From: Chromera velia
Taxonomy: Eukaryota > Sar > Chromeraceae
Reading direction: 5' to 3'
DNA: 64,000 nt
NCBI GenBank assembly: GCA_018398765.1
Contig: JAHBMJ010001018.1
Coordinates: forward strand, 43,090-107,089
Shown piece after piece: positions 11,856 through 23,489 of the stretch; positions within the stretch are counted from its first letter, which is position 1; each line of letters begins with the position of its first letter. The notes beneath the pieces are model-generated. The model searched no databases. It saw only the letters and a program-made list of their open reading frames with translations, and was not told the DNA's origin. The position numbers and the translations under genes were made by a program.

Positions 11856-13863
11856 CGGGGGGGGTTATTTTTCAGCCAAGTCAAAGAATGTGATTCAGGT
11901 CTGACCAGCCAAACGGACGAACACAAGATCGTGCAGAAAGAAAGAGCAGTTTCCACTCTCAGCACATGACGAACAATTCTACTGCTCAAAACACCGCCTT
12001 TGTTGTGTCACGGGTAAAGAAGGAATCTAAGAGGGAAATGGACAGACAGAGAGAACAACACAACGTTTGACTATTCATTCCCTGCCTGCCTGGACTGACT
12101 GACTGACCACATCGACTACCGGGCAGATCTGCAGTTCTCTTGCCTTCTGGATAAGAGATCTTAGCTCGGCCTCCTTGCCGTACTTGGAGTTCAAATTGTA
12201 CCAGCCTTGGGGGAGGTACCCGTGGGAGTCGACGGACTGGGCGGGGGGGGGGAGCCACAGCTGCAGACGGCTAGACATACAGGGGGACAGCAGGAGTGAC
12301 CTCATGCAGACGCGGACATATTCTGGTAGACAGAGAGACCGACAGACAGAAAGATAGACCGACCGACCGACCATGGAGATTTTGGCCTTTGCGATTTCGG
12401 GCAATTTGGACTCCACCACTTTGTACCACCCGTTTGGGTTGTTGCAGGAGTCCCAGTTGAATCCCTGAATGTGGAGGCAGATATCAAGAGAGAGGGAGAG
12501 GGAGAGAGGCAGGGAGCAACAATCATTGCTGTTTGAGAATCCTCCGAACATCCATACATTTCAAACCAGAGCGCAGAGACAGAAACACTCGAAAAAATTG
12601 AATCAACAGGAGAAATGAAGAAAACAGAGGCGATCATTCTTCGATCACCATGAAGAGGAGAAGAGAGCCTTCTTTGTCCGCATTGTACTCTTTGGCAGCA
12701 GCACCCTCCCACTCCCACCTACACCTACCTGCAGCATGATATGAGGGTCCCTGTCTCCGAGGCGCGGCACCCGGAGCATCTCGACAGCCTTCGCCTCAAC
12801 GTCGTCTGCGTGAGAGGAGAGGGACAGGAGGGTGCAGAATTGTGGGGAGAAGAGAGACCAGCGTGGGACACTCAAATTGGACATGGGGGAGCAATCGAAA
12901 TTTGGTGTCAACTTAAAATACAGAGTAACCTTCGTTATGTGTGCCTCATGCACTTCTCTTTTGTTCAACTTCTCTGACGGTGTCAGGTGTCAAGAGCAGG
13001 TAACTCTGGTTTTGGCAAGGTACACAGTCAACACCGTAGGACTGAAAATGCGCCTCGTCCATGGACCTCAAGAATGCGTCTGCTTCCTTCTTTTTCTTCT
13101 TCTTTTCTTGCTCGGAGTTGGTCCTGGGGCTCTCTCGATTCTTCCAACACACATGCATCAACAGGGACCGATTGAAAAGAATATGCAGGGCTCTCTCTCA
13201 TTTGTGAGGCGGCAAGAGGACGACTCTGACTGACTCTGCAACGGAGAACGAGAATAACGACAATAATAAACAGAGCAGAGTGCACAGTACAGTCACAGCC
13301 TGACCGCATGGTTGCGACTCCGTCTTTCCGACTGTGATCTGGAAGGCGTTCTTCTCTTTGTCTTTGCTTGTCGGGGAGGCCCCTGCGCCCGTGTCTGGCC
13401 CCTTCCCCTTGGGAATTCCCTCTGCCTCCTCTTCCTCACCCCCTGCTCCCGTCTCCGGAGGGGGGGAGGGAACGCGGTGGTCTGCAGTGACGCAGTAGGA
13501 GTAGCACTCACCCTGCTTCACCCTGCAGTGAGTGAGTGCAACAGGGTCAAAGCGCAAGAAAGAAGTCGCATCTTCGACTGTCGGTACAAATTCAAGCAAC
13601 CACTCCGAATGATCACAGGCAGTGGAGCCTCTGTATGTTCGTACATATGTTTGTACCGAGTAAACATGAATGTGTGCGTGCACTTATGGATGGATCTACG
13701 TGTCTGTGTTTATGTACACACATGTATACATTCACTGCATTTCCTATGCACGCCTGACTGACGTTGTGTCTTTCCAGTGGACCCGTGGATGGTGCAGCTG
13801 CACACACACATACATACAACCAACACACACACACACACACAGAGGGAGAGAGAGAGAGAACCA

Positions 13864-13895
<32 letters not shown>

Positions 13896-15488
13896 AGAGA
13901 AAGAGAGCATACACGAAGGAACCATCGAGGTAGCACCCTCACCTGCCTGGATTGTCTGTCTGTCTCTCCATCCATCTCGTCCCTCCATTTGTGTGTCATT
14001 TTCGGAGTTGTGTTCTTGCCCGCTTTCTCCTCACACGCCTACATACCACGGAAACACATAAAAAGAGTGCAAGAAGAGATAGGTCTTTCAATTACAGCGG
14101 ACAGGGGAAAGAGGAAGCCCCACCCCCCACCCCTGCCCACCGATGGCAGCCCTCCAGAGGGGCTTTCATCCCCCGACTGCACGACCTCAGCGTCTGGCCG
14201 CATCACCGCCACGAATTTGCCGTTCCGGAAGATTCTGTACGCAGCGATAGGCGCACCCCCCGTGTCGGAGGGGCAGTTCCATCCGAGGGAAATACTGCAC
14301 ACAGACGGACAGGCAGGAAGCAAGGAAGGAAGGAACGGAAATGGGGCACTGTCCTTTTTTTGCATACCATTCAAATCCCTCTGCTTCTACTGTCCTACGG
14401 GGCACTGTCCATCCTGATGCACTTCTGCAGGGAGGCATCCATTTTCTTCAGTATGAATGCACCTTTCTATTGCTCACAGACTGTCAGTCAGAGGCAGTGA
14501 CGCAAGGAAAGACCCTATGCACTCCCCCCAGCCACCGAGAGAGATTTGTTGTATCGAAAGACATTCACGTGCTGCCCTTCTTTCCCTCTTTTGTAGAGCT
14601 CTTTGTCTCTGTTGCTGCACCGGAGAAAAAAAGAAAAACAACGGGCCGAGAGAGGGTCCCACAAAGAGCTACTGTGAATTGCCGTCCAATAATGGTGTCA
14701 CTTTCTTTTCTCATTTGATTCTCATTATTAATCTATATGTATCATCAACTGCAGGAAGTTCATCGTGGCGTTCTTCACCATCCAACCGAAGGAAGGAAGG
14801 AAAAGGATAGACGGACAGACGGACGATTTGGAGGAATGCGCTTCGACCTTGAGGTCCTCTGGAGGCATGGGTTTTCCGGGTTCTCCCGTCTTCACCTGCA
14901 TTCATGCATGAGGGCATGAGGGCATCCACGCATGGACATTCGGTGGTTCGATAAGAAGAAAAGAGAGACGGGAACCTCTCGTTCTCTTGCACTCTCTGAT
15001 GGCCTTCGGTTTTCTTCTTCCCGCATTTCCCCCGCCACACACATCTCTCCCCCTTCTTTCTGCTTGGAACGCGCACCGGCTGCTCCCCCTCCCCTGCCTC
15101 TACACTCATACAGGCAGTTGAGAAACACAGGCTGGACGCATGCACACCACAAAGCTGACCTTGATTTCCTTCGTCTTCTCTCCCTCTGCGTTCTGAATGT
15201 TCACTGCCGAGACTGTGTAGGCGTACTCTGTCAGGCCGAGGAGAGGCCGGTCTTCGTGCTCCAAGGCATCCTCAGCTGCATTCATTCATTGGGAATACAG
15301 AATTCATTCGAAAACCACAAGAAAATAAAATACAGAAAAAAAAAATCGCGCTCCAGGGCAAGGAGGCAGGCAGGCAGGTGAGTTGTTTTGCATGCCGATG
15401 GGTGCGGACCCAAGCAGGCGGACACAGAACAGAAGAGTCTCGATGGACGCATTGAAAATGTATTCATAAACAGATGCGCGCGAACACA

Positions 15489-15539
<51 letters not shown>

Positions 15540-18500
15540 GGAGAGAGTCTGCAACTGAAATGGAATTCGATTTGTGGATGGCACAGATGAAGTCAGGTGG
15601 TTCAAAGAGGGCCGTCACACAGGGCCATCTCTCCCTATTTCTCTCTTTTTCTTTTTTTTGGTCACCTGCCCGGCCTCTGTTTCTTTCTTTCCGTTGCCGT
15701 GGAAGAGTAACATCTTTCTTTTACTCTGCGCTTCTTTCCAATACTCTGCCCATGAACAGACATCAATTGTCGAAAAGAAACGATTTTTTCCGTCTTCCAC
15801 TGAATCTATGCATCTATCCATCATTCCTTCTTTCATCTCCCCTCCTGTCTCGTCTGCTGTCTTACAGTCCCCGATCCCTTTTCTCCCTTCCTTCCTCTTC
15901 TTTCCAACCTCTGAACCTTGCAACCGGTTGACCGACGAACCACCATACAGACAGATCGACTGCCTGACTGACCAGTCTCTGCCACCTCCTCCCCATTCCT
16001 GTAAAGTTTGTAGCCCTTCACAAGGTGAGCATTCATCGCAGGAGGCGCCCAGGCGACCCGGACATACGAGGATCCGACCTGCAAGCTCAATCGAAGAATT
16101 CAATCATTTCTCATTTTTCAAAAAAGAGATAGCTTTCTTCCTGCACAATTAAGGCATTCGTCAACATCGTTTTCTTTTTCTTTTCTTTTCTTTGTGCATG
16201 GAGGAATAGTTGAACCTTTGTGTGAAGCATGCATAACCTCGCCGTTGAGAATGACAGAAGTGAACAAGAGAAAGAAGAAGAAAATTATTAAATATGTTGC
16301 CTTCATGCACGCAGGTGGTCTGAGGAGATGGAGAGGAAGTCAGAAGAGGGGGCGAAGGGAAGAAGAAAGAGAGAGTCGAGTGGAGCTTGGAGGCAAAGGA
16401 AAAATACGATAATGGGATGCGCTGCCGGCAGGCCTAGCATGCCGTTGCGGTTTTGGTTTTGCTTCTTCCAAAAGTTCCTTCTATGCACTTTTCCACTCTT
16501 TCTTTACTTTTTTCCGTCTCCAACAGAGAACCCTGTCTTCTCTCTTTCTGCAGACCCCGCCCGCATTCCCCCTCTTTTGTGCGCCACACACGCACACACG
16601 CACACACACACACACACACATACACACACGCCCACCCACCCACACCCACTCACTTCCTTTGCCGTGAGGAGACTGGGTGCGTCCGGGGGATCAATGAGCA
16701 TCTCCAGTCTTCCCCCCTGGAGCTTGTAGATGCCAGGCGTCTCGATCACGTAGTTCCGGTTCCCGGGGGCCTTGTCCCACTGACTCCCCCCGTCGTTCGG
16801 AACAAATTCCAGTTTCTGCACTCACTCATTCATTCATGGCATTAGTTCATTAGCTCACTCATTCACTCACTCACTCACTCACTCACCCACTCAGTGACAC
16901 TCACTCACTCACTCACTCCCTCACTCACGCACAGGTGGCATTCAGGAATGGGAGAATGCCACTCAGCCGATCAGTCCAAGAGATGTTAAAAAAGCATTGT
17001 ACATACAAGCAGTCTTCATGCCCGGCAACTTTTCCTTTTTAAAAAAATCCTCAGTAGAGAGGTAGGGCCTCCTGAATTCACTCACTCACTCACTCACTCA
17101 CTCACTCACTGAGCGACTGACTGACCCTCACGCCCTTGATGTGCGCCTCCCACACCTCCTTCTTGGCTTTTGCGTCGTCGTACCCCCCTCTGACGCACGC
17201 ACCCATCCGGTTCCCTGGAACTACAGTCCAGCTACCTGCATGCACATACATGCAGGGAGAGAGAGGGAGGGAGTGTGCAGACATTCATCTTTCTTTTTCA
17301 ATCGATGTATTCATGCACTCATGCACGCTGAAGGTCGGTCAGCCATCCGCACACTAGTCCGTGAACGGGTGGCTCCTGGGGTCCTCTCACTTCCTCTCTC
17401 GAGATCGAGAGAGTAAAGAAAGGGAGAAGTCGGACAGAGATTTTATTTGGAACTAACGTGAAGAAATTGGAAAGGCCAAGCAGAAAGGAAGGCAGGCAGG
17501 CACAGACCGTGCCCATACCACCCAAAAGAAGCGATCAGCCAAAGCGGGACGAAAATACCTTTATTTGTCTCTACTCCCCCTCGCCCTCACCGAAAAATCT
17601 TCCGCTCAGCAACGCGCAAATTCGGGAATTCGACATAGCAGAAGACGGAAAGACAGAAGAAGAGACAGGATGCTTGATACAATGCAAACAAAAAACAGAA
17701 TAGAATAAGGGACGCGAAGGAAGCACAAAAGAACTACAAAGCCGAAGAAGATCCTTCCCCCCACAGACAGACAGACCGACCGTCTGCAGTCACATGATGA
17801 AGATACGGCGGTTTCCATCCAGAGAAGTAAATCAACTCGATCCCTGGTCCAACGACCAGCTCTTGCTCCTGCAGCAGAATTCATTCAGCAGTTAATTTCG
17901 AAAAGAACCGAAAGAAAGAAACAAGCAGAGAGAGGTATACATCTCGAAAATCACGAGGACGGAAATAAAGCAGCAAAAGAGCACACGCGACCGAAGGAAA
18001 AGAGCATGCATGCATGCAGGGAGGGACCGGTCATGCAAAAACGAAAAACGACCACCACCATACTACCTTCAAAAAACAACCGACCAGCCTGTTCCCCTCC
18101 TTCCCCTCTTCCCGTCTCTGTCCCAAGCCCTCTGCATCAGATCAGTCTCTGTACTTTTGATGTGTTCCCCTACCTCCTCACTCACTCATCTGCAGGGGGG
18201 AACCCCGAATTGCATATTCCGCTGTCTCTGACTGATGCTCTCATACAACTGCGCCCCACCCACCCCCCGTCCCGCCCCTCCATCTTTCCGTACATCTTTG
18301 AAAGCCTCGAACCAATTTCCGTCTGGCAGGCCGTCATGCATGTGACACACATGGCACGACACGTAAGTCCCGTGTGTCTGCCTGTTTGACTGCTGACCGC
18401 TGCGTTTTTGGGGAACAGGAGGGAGGAGCTCTGCTTGCGGATGACGGAGGGCTTGGAGTCCAACCGCAACACTCCAGGGTTAGTTCCTCTGAAGAGAGCA

Positions 18501-18574
18501 GCACGGCTACCCATCTTCACAGGGGCACTCTTGTCAGCCGCATTGTCGGCTTCGGTGGGGGAAGGTGGAGCCAT
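9146..18574 (-). CDS. Plant-type alpha-amylase (GH13) with N-terminal starch-binding and FnIII domains
   Basis: Hydrolyses internal alpha-1,4 bonds of starch. Exons in transcript order: 18574-18398, 17868-17781, 17235-17132, 16815-16654, 16078-15973, 15275-15160, 14895-14825, 14294-14124, 13522-13305, 13079-about 12954, 12805-12729, 12464-12372, 12260-12108, 11820-11653, 11229-11113, 10850-10638, 10154-10068, 9898-9797, 9366-9146; about 856 residues. N-terminal part: a CBM25/53-like module ([26 protein letters not shown]), then two FnIII domains and an acidic linker. The catalytic domain starts near residue 473 at GFNWDS and holds all four GH13 regions: [19 protein letters not shown] (nucleophile D about 639), AVSEYW (acid/base E about 664) and FIENHDT (D about 733). 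The C-terminal beta domain ends in WAVWKR. No signal peptide is seen, so cytosolic starch is the likely substrate. A G11 run in the last exon leaves the frame one base out, probably a sequence error. The 12954 donor is the least certain. Confidence 0.88.
10257..10370. other. Assembly gap (Ns) flanked by poly-C
   Basis: 114 undetermined bases, directly preceded by a run of C and followed by CCCC. It lies in an amylase intron between exons 10850-10638 and 10154-10068. The protein reads through these exons as a continuous amylase (GIMGE then DPVRC), so no exon seems to be lost. Confidence 0.95.
11486..11627. repeat. CA/GA dinucleotide tract in an amylase intron
   Basis: (CA)n with CG-containing interruptions, passing into (GA)n. 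On the transcript strand this reads as (TC)n then (GT)n within the intron 11230-11652. Similar CA/GA blocks lie in other introns of this gene at 13800-13910, 15490-15545 and 16585-16625. Confidence 0.9.
11822..11857. repeat. GCAG tetranucleotide array abutting a splice acceptor
   Basis: A CAGG array on + reads CCTG on the transcript strand and runs directly into the amylase acceptor at 11821/11820. It effectively forms the polypyrimidine tract of that intron. Confidence 0.8.
16824..17112. repeat. Dispersed TCAC repeats in an amylase intron
   Basis: Two clusters of (TCAC)n, 16855-16930 and 17075-17112, fill much of the intron 16816-17131. The second cluster is close to the donor side of the intron on the transcript strand, where it reads GTGA, resembling a repeated splice-donor core. 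Confidence 0.75.
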
Positions 18575-19405
18575 TTTCTCTGGGCCTGATTCCTTCAGTT
18601 GAGTGAGTTCTCCGCTTTGATTTGCGTCTCAGGTCAGACACAGAGGTTGGCTACGTGTGTCTGTCTAGGTTGCAGGCCTCTTCAAGAATCAGATAGAAGG
18701 CACTGGATCAGATTTTCTCTCGAATCTCTGCCGTCCAACCTGCACTGATACGGTGCTGGTGAGGAATGGTTGTCATGAATGTCGAGTTCGCAGGACCTGC
18801 TATGACCTGCTTTTCAAAGAAGCTGTTCAGAATTAAGTCTCCTCGAAATCCTTGCTCAGTCTGCCTCATGCGATCCATTGCTGCGTGATCCGTAGTCTTC
18901 TATATATAGTCTTCTTTAAATGGGCCGGCCGCGGCCGGGCCGCGCGTGCACGGTCGGCTCCGCGGTTGCAGCAAATCTTCTTAGCTAGACTTCTTCTTGT
19001 CACAGCAGATCTATGCAGATCTTGTCAAGCTAGGAGCCCAACTTGTTCGAAAGTGCACGGGCTTTCGATCGTGATCGTGCAAGAAGAAGGTGGCCGCAGA
19101 GCATCTGACTGTTGCCACACTTGAAAACCAGGAACAGCCGTGTGAGTTGTGGAGGCCTGTGAAGAAACACTGTAAAGTAGACGGCTGGAGTTCTGTGTCT
19201 ATCTAGCTGTCAAACAACAGTTTACTACTGTTTTGTGCGTTTGGAACTCATTGTGCGACAGACAAAACCGCTTCTCAGGGTACTCAAAGGTCTGGAAAGC
19301 AATCCCGAACTCACCTCTCGTGAAGTAAGGACGAGAACACGACGAATCTGTACCTTCTCCACACTTCTTTCAAGAGATCAGAGTGAAGATCCGTTTTCTT
19401 CCGAC
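18575..19405. promoter_or_regulatory. Divergent promoter region, amylase / gene 3
   Basis: About 830 bases between the ATG codons of two outward-facing genes. It contains a GC-rich block at 18921-18965 with GGCCGGGCCGCGCGTGC, and a TATATATAG sequence just before it at about 18901. The 12-mer GGCCGCGCGTGC (18938-18949) recurs exactly in the head-to-head gap at 47.4 kb. Transcription start sites are not visible from sequence; the promoter role is inferred from position and repetition. Confidence 0.5.
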
Positions 19406-20714
19406 ATGCCGTCCTCTCCCTCCTCTTCTGGGACCATTTCAACACGGTCCCAGAAAGCCGATGCGGCTGCGAGTAGGGTGAGTAAAGGGAAGGAGCGCAA
19501 GACCCTGAAGCCTCTGTCGAAAGTGGTCGTCATTCCCACCCGGAGAACATCAGCAAGGTTAACCAAGGGTTCTGCAGTAGAAGACGAGGATGAAGAGGAT
19601 GAGGCAGATTCCGACGACGAAATCCCAATGGATCTGTCTCCTCCTGTCCTTAGAGGAAGAGAGAAGACAGAGGAGAAGATGAAGAACAAGACGAAACCCT
19701 CAGGAGGAGTGAACCTCCGCCAAACGACTGCAGTCCTCACGCGCCAGGCTTTGCGATCCATGCCCAAACCCTATGTTGTTCTCAACCCTGGTAAGTACGC
19801 AACTTCCGATGAAATTTAGACGAACAAGCTTTGGAACTCACTTATTACTGTTGCGCAGCCTCTCATCTCCATGCATACCGATCTTCGTGTCGTGAAAGAA
19901 AGATACTGACTCAGCAAAACAGCAGTCCTACCAAAATGCAGAGTTCTGTCTCTCTTCCTTTCCTTCCTCGATAGAACGTTCGTATTCTCCCTCCCGTCCT
20001 GAATCCAGCCTGCCTGCCCAGGCCCGCGCTCTCCTTTGCGTCAATGGCATCGAATGCTTCTTTCTGCGCGCTCTTCTCTGCTTCGTTCTTTCCTTCTCCC
20101 GTTTTCTTCTGTCGGCTTGAACGAATTCTTTTCCTCCGATGCTTTCATGTGAATGAATGAATGAATGAATGAAGGAAGGAAGGAAGGAAGGAAGCAAGGA
20201 AGAAATAAACAAATAAATAAATGAATAAATAAATAAATGAATGAATGAATGAAGGAAGGAAGAAATAAATAAATGAATGAATGAAGGAAGCAAGGAAGAA
20301 ATAAATAAATAAATAAATAAATGAATGAAGGAAGAAATAAATAAATGAATGAATGAATGAATGAATGAATGAAGGAAGGAAGGAAGGGAGGAAGGAAGGA
20401 AGGAAGACATAAATAAATGAATGAATGAATGAATAAACATGCATGAATGAATGCAGACATGCTGGATAGCGCCTTCTGGACCCCCAAACGTTTGAGACGC
20501 CTCTGCACTTCTCTCAGATTGAAGGTCCGTCCGTCCGTCAGTCAGTCAGAGAACATTCTCTTGTTGCTTTAATTGTTTGGCTGGAGTTTTTCTCCTTCCA
20601 GTTTTCCCTTACTTGCCTGCCTTCCTGTCTGAGTGAGGAGGTGTGTTGATGCACTGTTGCGGGGCGTCTTTCCTTCCTTCCTGTTGCTTCCTTTTCCGAT
20701 TCGCCCTTCAGAGG

Positions 20715-20784
<70 letters not shown>

Positions 20785-22451
20785 AGATCCCTGCATGACG
20801 GCTTTTGGCTGACGTGTTCTCTCTCTGTTCCGTTCCTTTTCTGTCTTCTCTCTTTTATTTCTGTTTCCTGTTTTCCTTCATGGCTTTATGCCGTGCTCTT
20901 GAAATCAACGGAGAGTCATCAGCAGCGCTTTGAGAATAATTATTTTTTGACTTTCTTCATCGGCTGCGTGGTCTTCTTCCTGCCTTCCTGCAGTGTTCTG
21001 GGAACAGGGAGGTGTTGATATCCCGAATGCTCCGGTGGCACAGACATGAGACGGACTCGCCTCCCGCAGAAGAGGCTGAGGAGAACACTGGCAGGGGCAA
21101 CAAGGGGAAGGAGAAGCAGGGTGGGAAGAAAAACCAGAAGGAAGGACGAAAGAGCAAAAGACTGATGCGGTCCGATACATTTCCTCTGGAGGGTATTGAT
21201 TTAGATACAGACGAGGACATGAACCCCCCCCAGTCTCCACCCCATTTTACAGTCGAGGAAGAAGAACTAGAGGAGAAGGCCAGGGGATATGTCTCGGAGG
21301 CAATCACCGCACTGGTCAATGCAATCGGTTCCGTTCTCTCTCGCCGCTGTCGGCCCAGTGGGAGTCAGGCAGAGCCAGCAGCGGCCGCTGCTGCTGCCGA
21401 TTCTGGAGAGGAGACAGAGGAGGGTGACACGAGTGCCGCAGAAGAAGCTGCAGAGGAATTATTGGGGGATCGGTATCAGACGGGCAGGTTCCTGTCTCTC
21501 CCCGTACCAGAGTTGTCGAGACAGTCGGCGGACGTCGCATCGTGCCCCGAATTGCGGGCCTCGATTGCAACTCTCGGTAGGTCAGAAGGGCGGTATTCTG
21601 ATTGGCTTTTGTTTCTCTCGATGTGTACACACACACGGGAGTCATGCGCAGTTCGGTCTGCCCGTTCCTGCTATTATGGCTGCAGCAGCTGCCCTTCTTC
21701 CCGCTCCTCCCTCCCATTTGCTGGACGCAAACGCGTTCATTCACGCACTCGCTTACTTACTCATTTCTGCCATGCCCTGTCGTGCAGAGTCTGCAACAAG
21801 CGCGTCGGCCCCATCGTCTGCGGGGGGGCCCAGAAGGCTTTTCTTCGGGGGGATCCGGGGAGGGGCTCCTCTACGCTCCATTCTGAGGAGGTGAGTGCGT
21901 GCGTGCGTCAGTGAGGGGATGGATGCTCGTGATGCACCTAGTGATTTGTTGTTCAGGAGACAATCGACGTGTCTCTTTGTTCCCTGGTTTTTCAGTACAT
22001 CTGTGTAGGAGAACTCGAAGGAGAAAATCGTGTGGGCGACGCCTTGCTTCTCAATGTTTGTTTGTTCCTTCGTCCCCTCCTGGCCTGTCTGTAAGTTTCC
22101 ACCGTGCTGTCTGCCTGTTTCCGCTTTCTCTTTTGATGGACTCTCTGCCTGCTGCCCGCCAGCAGCATTTTCCTCCCTCTCATCAGCCCCCATTCTTTCT
22201 TTTTTCTCCTCTGCAGAACCGGCAAGGAAGAGGCAGTGAAGGGAATCGGAAAGGGAAAGAAGGCGCTGAAGGCCAAGACAGGGAAAGGGAAAGGGGTTCT
22301 CCAGATTCTTCCCCGCATTCTTCCTCGGAGAGGAGTCGGGCAGCAGGGGGCAGGCAGCAGAGGGGGGGAGGGAGGGGGAGGTGGTCCTCCGTCCCCAACG
22401 AATTCTTCTTCGTCGTCTTCCTCGGCTTCTGCTTCTGCGTCTGCCTCGACT

Positions 22452-22504
<53 letters not shown>

Positions 22505-23155
22505 TGTGTGTGGGTGTGTGGGTGTGTTCATCACGTTTTCTCTTGTCATTTGCCGCTCTCTCTCTGTCTCGCACAGACGTAGCCACACACGGAGCATACA
22601 GAGGCGCACATGCTCGGGAAGAGCGGGGAGGAAGAGGCAGAGAAATCCCCCCCCCATCCTTGTTTTGTTTTCGGTTGTGTCTTTGTCTTTCCACCCCGTC
22701 TCCTCTACAGTGCGGATCCTTCTAGAACCCACAAAATCTCAATGATTCATTGCCTGAGTATTGATGGATTGAGAAGTCGTGACAGCCTTGTCCATCCCCG
22801 TGCCGTCTGTAGGCCGCTCATGCTGCGCAACAGTGGCGTGCTCCCTTTTGTTTCCTTATCTGGAGGGAAAGTTGGTAAGTGTCTTTTGTATCCGACTTGT
22901 AGATCATGAGTAAGACGTCTTTTTTGTCCTTCCTCGTTTTGCATACGAGTGCTTGATGACTTGTGTCTCCTTCTGCCTGCAGTTGGAGACGGAGACGCGG
23001 ACGCCCACCTCTCCCTGGGTCGTCGGCGGGTCACCTTCGGACTTCTCAATCAGGTGTGTGTGTGTGTGTGTGTGTATGTGTGTGTGTGTGTGCGTGCGTG
23101 TGTGTGTGCGTGCATGTGTGTGTGCGTGCGTGTGTGTGTGTGCGTCTGTGTGTGC

Positions 23156-23195
<40 letters not shown>

Positions 23196-23275
23196 CTGTG
23201 CGTGTGTGTGTGTGTGTGTACATATTTGTGTGTGAGTGCCCGCATGCATGCCCACATGCGTGCAAATGTGTGTGC

Positions 23276-23315
<40 letters not shown>

Positions 23316-23489
23316 GTCCAGCTCGTGCACCGGAAGGGCCCCTCAGAAGAACCGAAGAACCTGAGAGACCGGAGGCAGAGCGTGGTGGACGAGGGCATCC
23401 GTCTGCGTGCAGAGGCCTCGAGAGCCGCTCGGAATTTGGCGGAGCAGAAGAGGTGGCTGGCGGGGTTTGAATCGTTCTTGGCAGAATGA
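19406..23489 (+). CDS. Unrecognised charged protein, nuclear-looking, multi-exon
   Basis: Exons: 19406-19790, a tentative 19859-19947, 20994-21576, 21788-21890, 22217-22455, 22577-22673 (donor uncertain), 22711-22874, 22983-23053 and 23316-23489 (TGA). With the tentative exon the model closes at about 634 residues. The N-terminal part is basic and Ser/Thr-rich, with an acidic block ([14 protein letters not shown]) and Lys-rich stretches. A central helix-prone segment ([20 protein letters not shown]) is followed by Gly/Lys repeats (KGKK, GKGKG) and a Ser/Ala-rich run. The C-terminal 57 residues look like an amphipathic helix ([19 protein letters not shown]). I recognise no family. Mixed charge and low complexity suggest a chromatin or nuclear protein, but that is inference. 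It is divergently paired with the amylase. The intron 19948-20993 is the least certain part. Confidence 0.65.
20149..20450. repeat. Mixed GAAT/AAAT/GAAG tetranucleotide array
   Basis: About 300 bases of interleaved tetramers within a gene 3 intron. Blocks switch between GAAT, AAAT and GGAA, which suggests repeated slippage and point changes from one tetramer. The Ser/Phe/Ile-rich frames on the - strand are repeat artefacts. Confidence 0.9.
23054..23315. repeat. Intron made almost entirely of GT repeat
   Basis: The whole intron between exon 22983-23053 (ends AATCAG) and exon 23316-23489 (begins GTCCAG) is (GT)n with a few CG, CA and TA interruptions. It opens GTGTGTG and closes GTGTGTGCAG. 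Phase 0 on both sides and the sense of the joined protein support the splice. Confidence 0.85.

Noticed and set aside
18356-18366. Strong + strand donor-like GTAAGTCC near 18363
   Set aside because: It lies in an intron of a - strand gene, and no + strand exon leads into it.
18190-18397. A frame with a CHVCH (CXXCH, heme c-like) motif just after amylase exon 1
   Set aside because: It is out of frame with exon 1, and no donor/acceptor pair joins it in phase. Exon 1 (donor GTCAGC at 18397) joins the starch-binding exon at 17868 directly in phase 0, so this is intron and the motif is chance.
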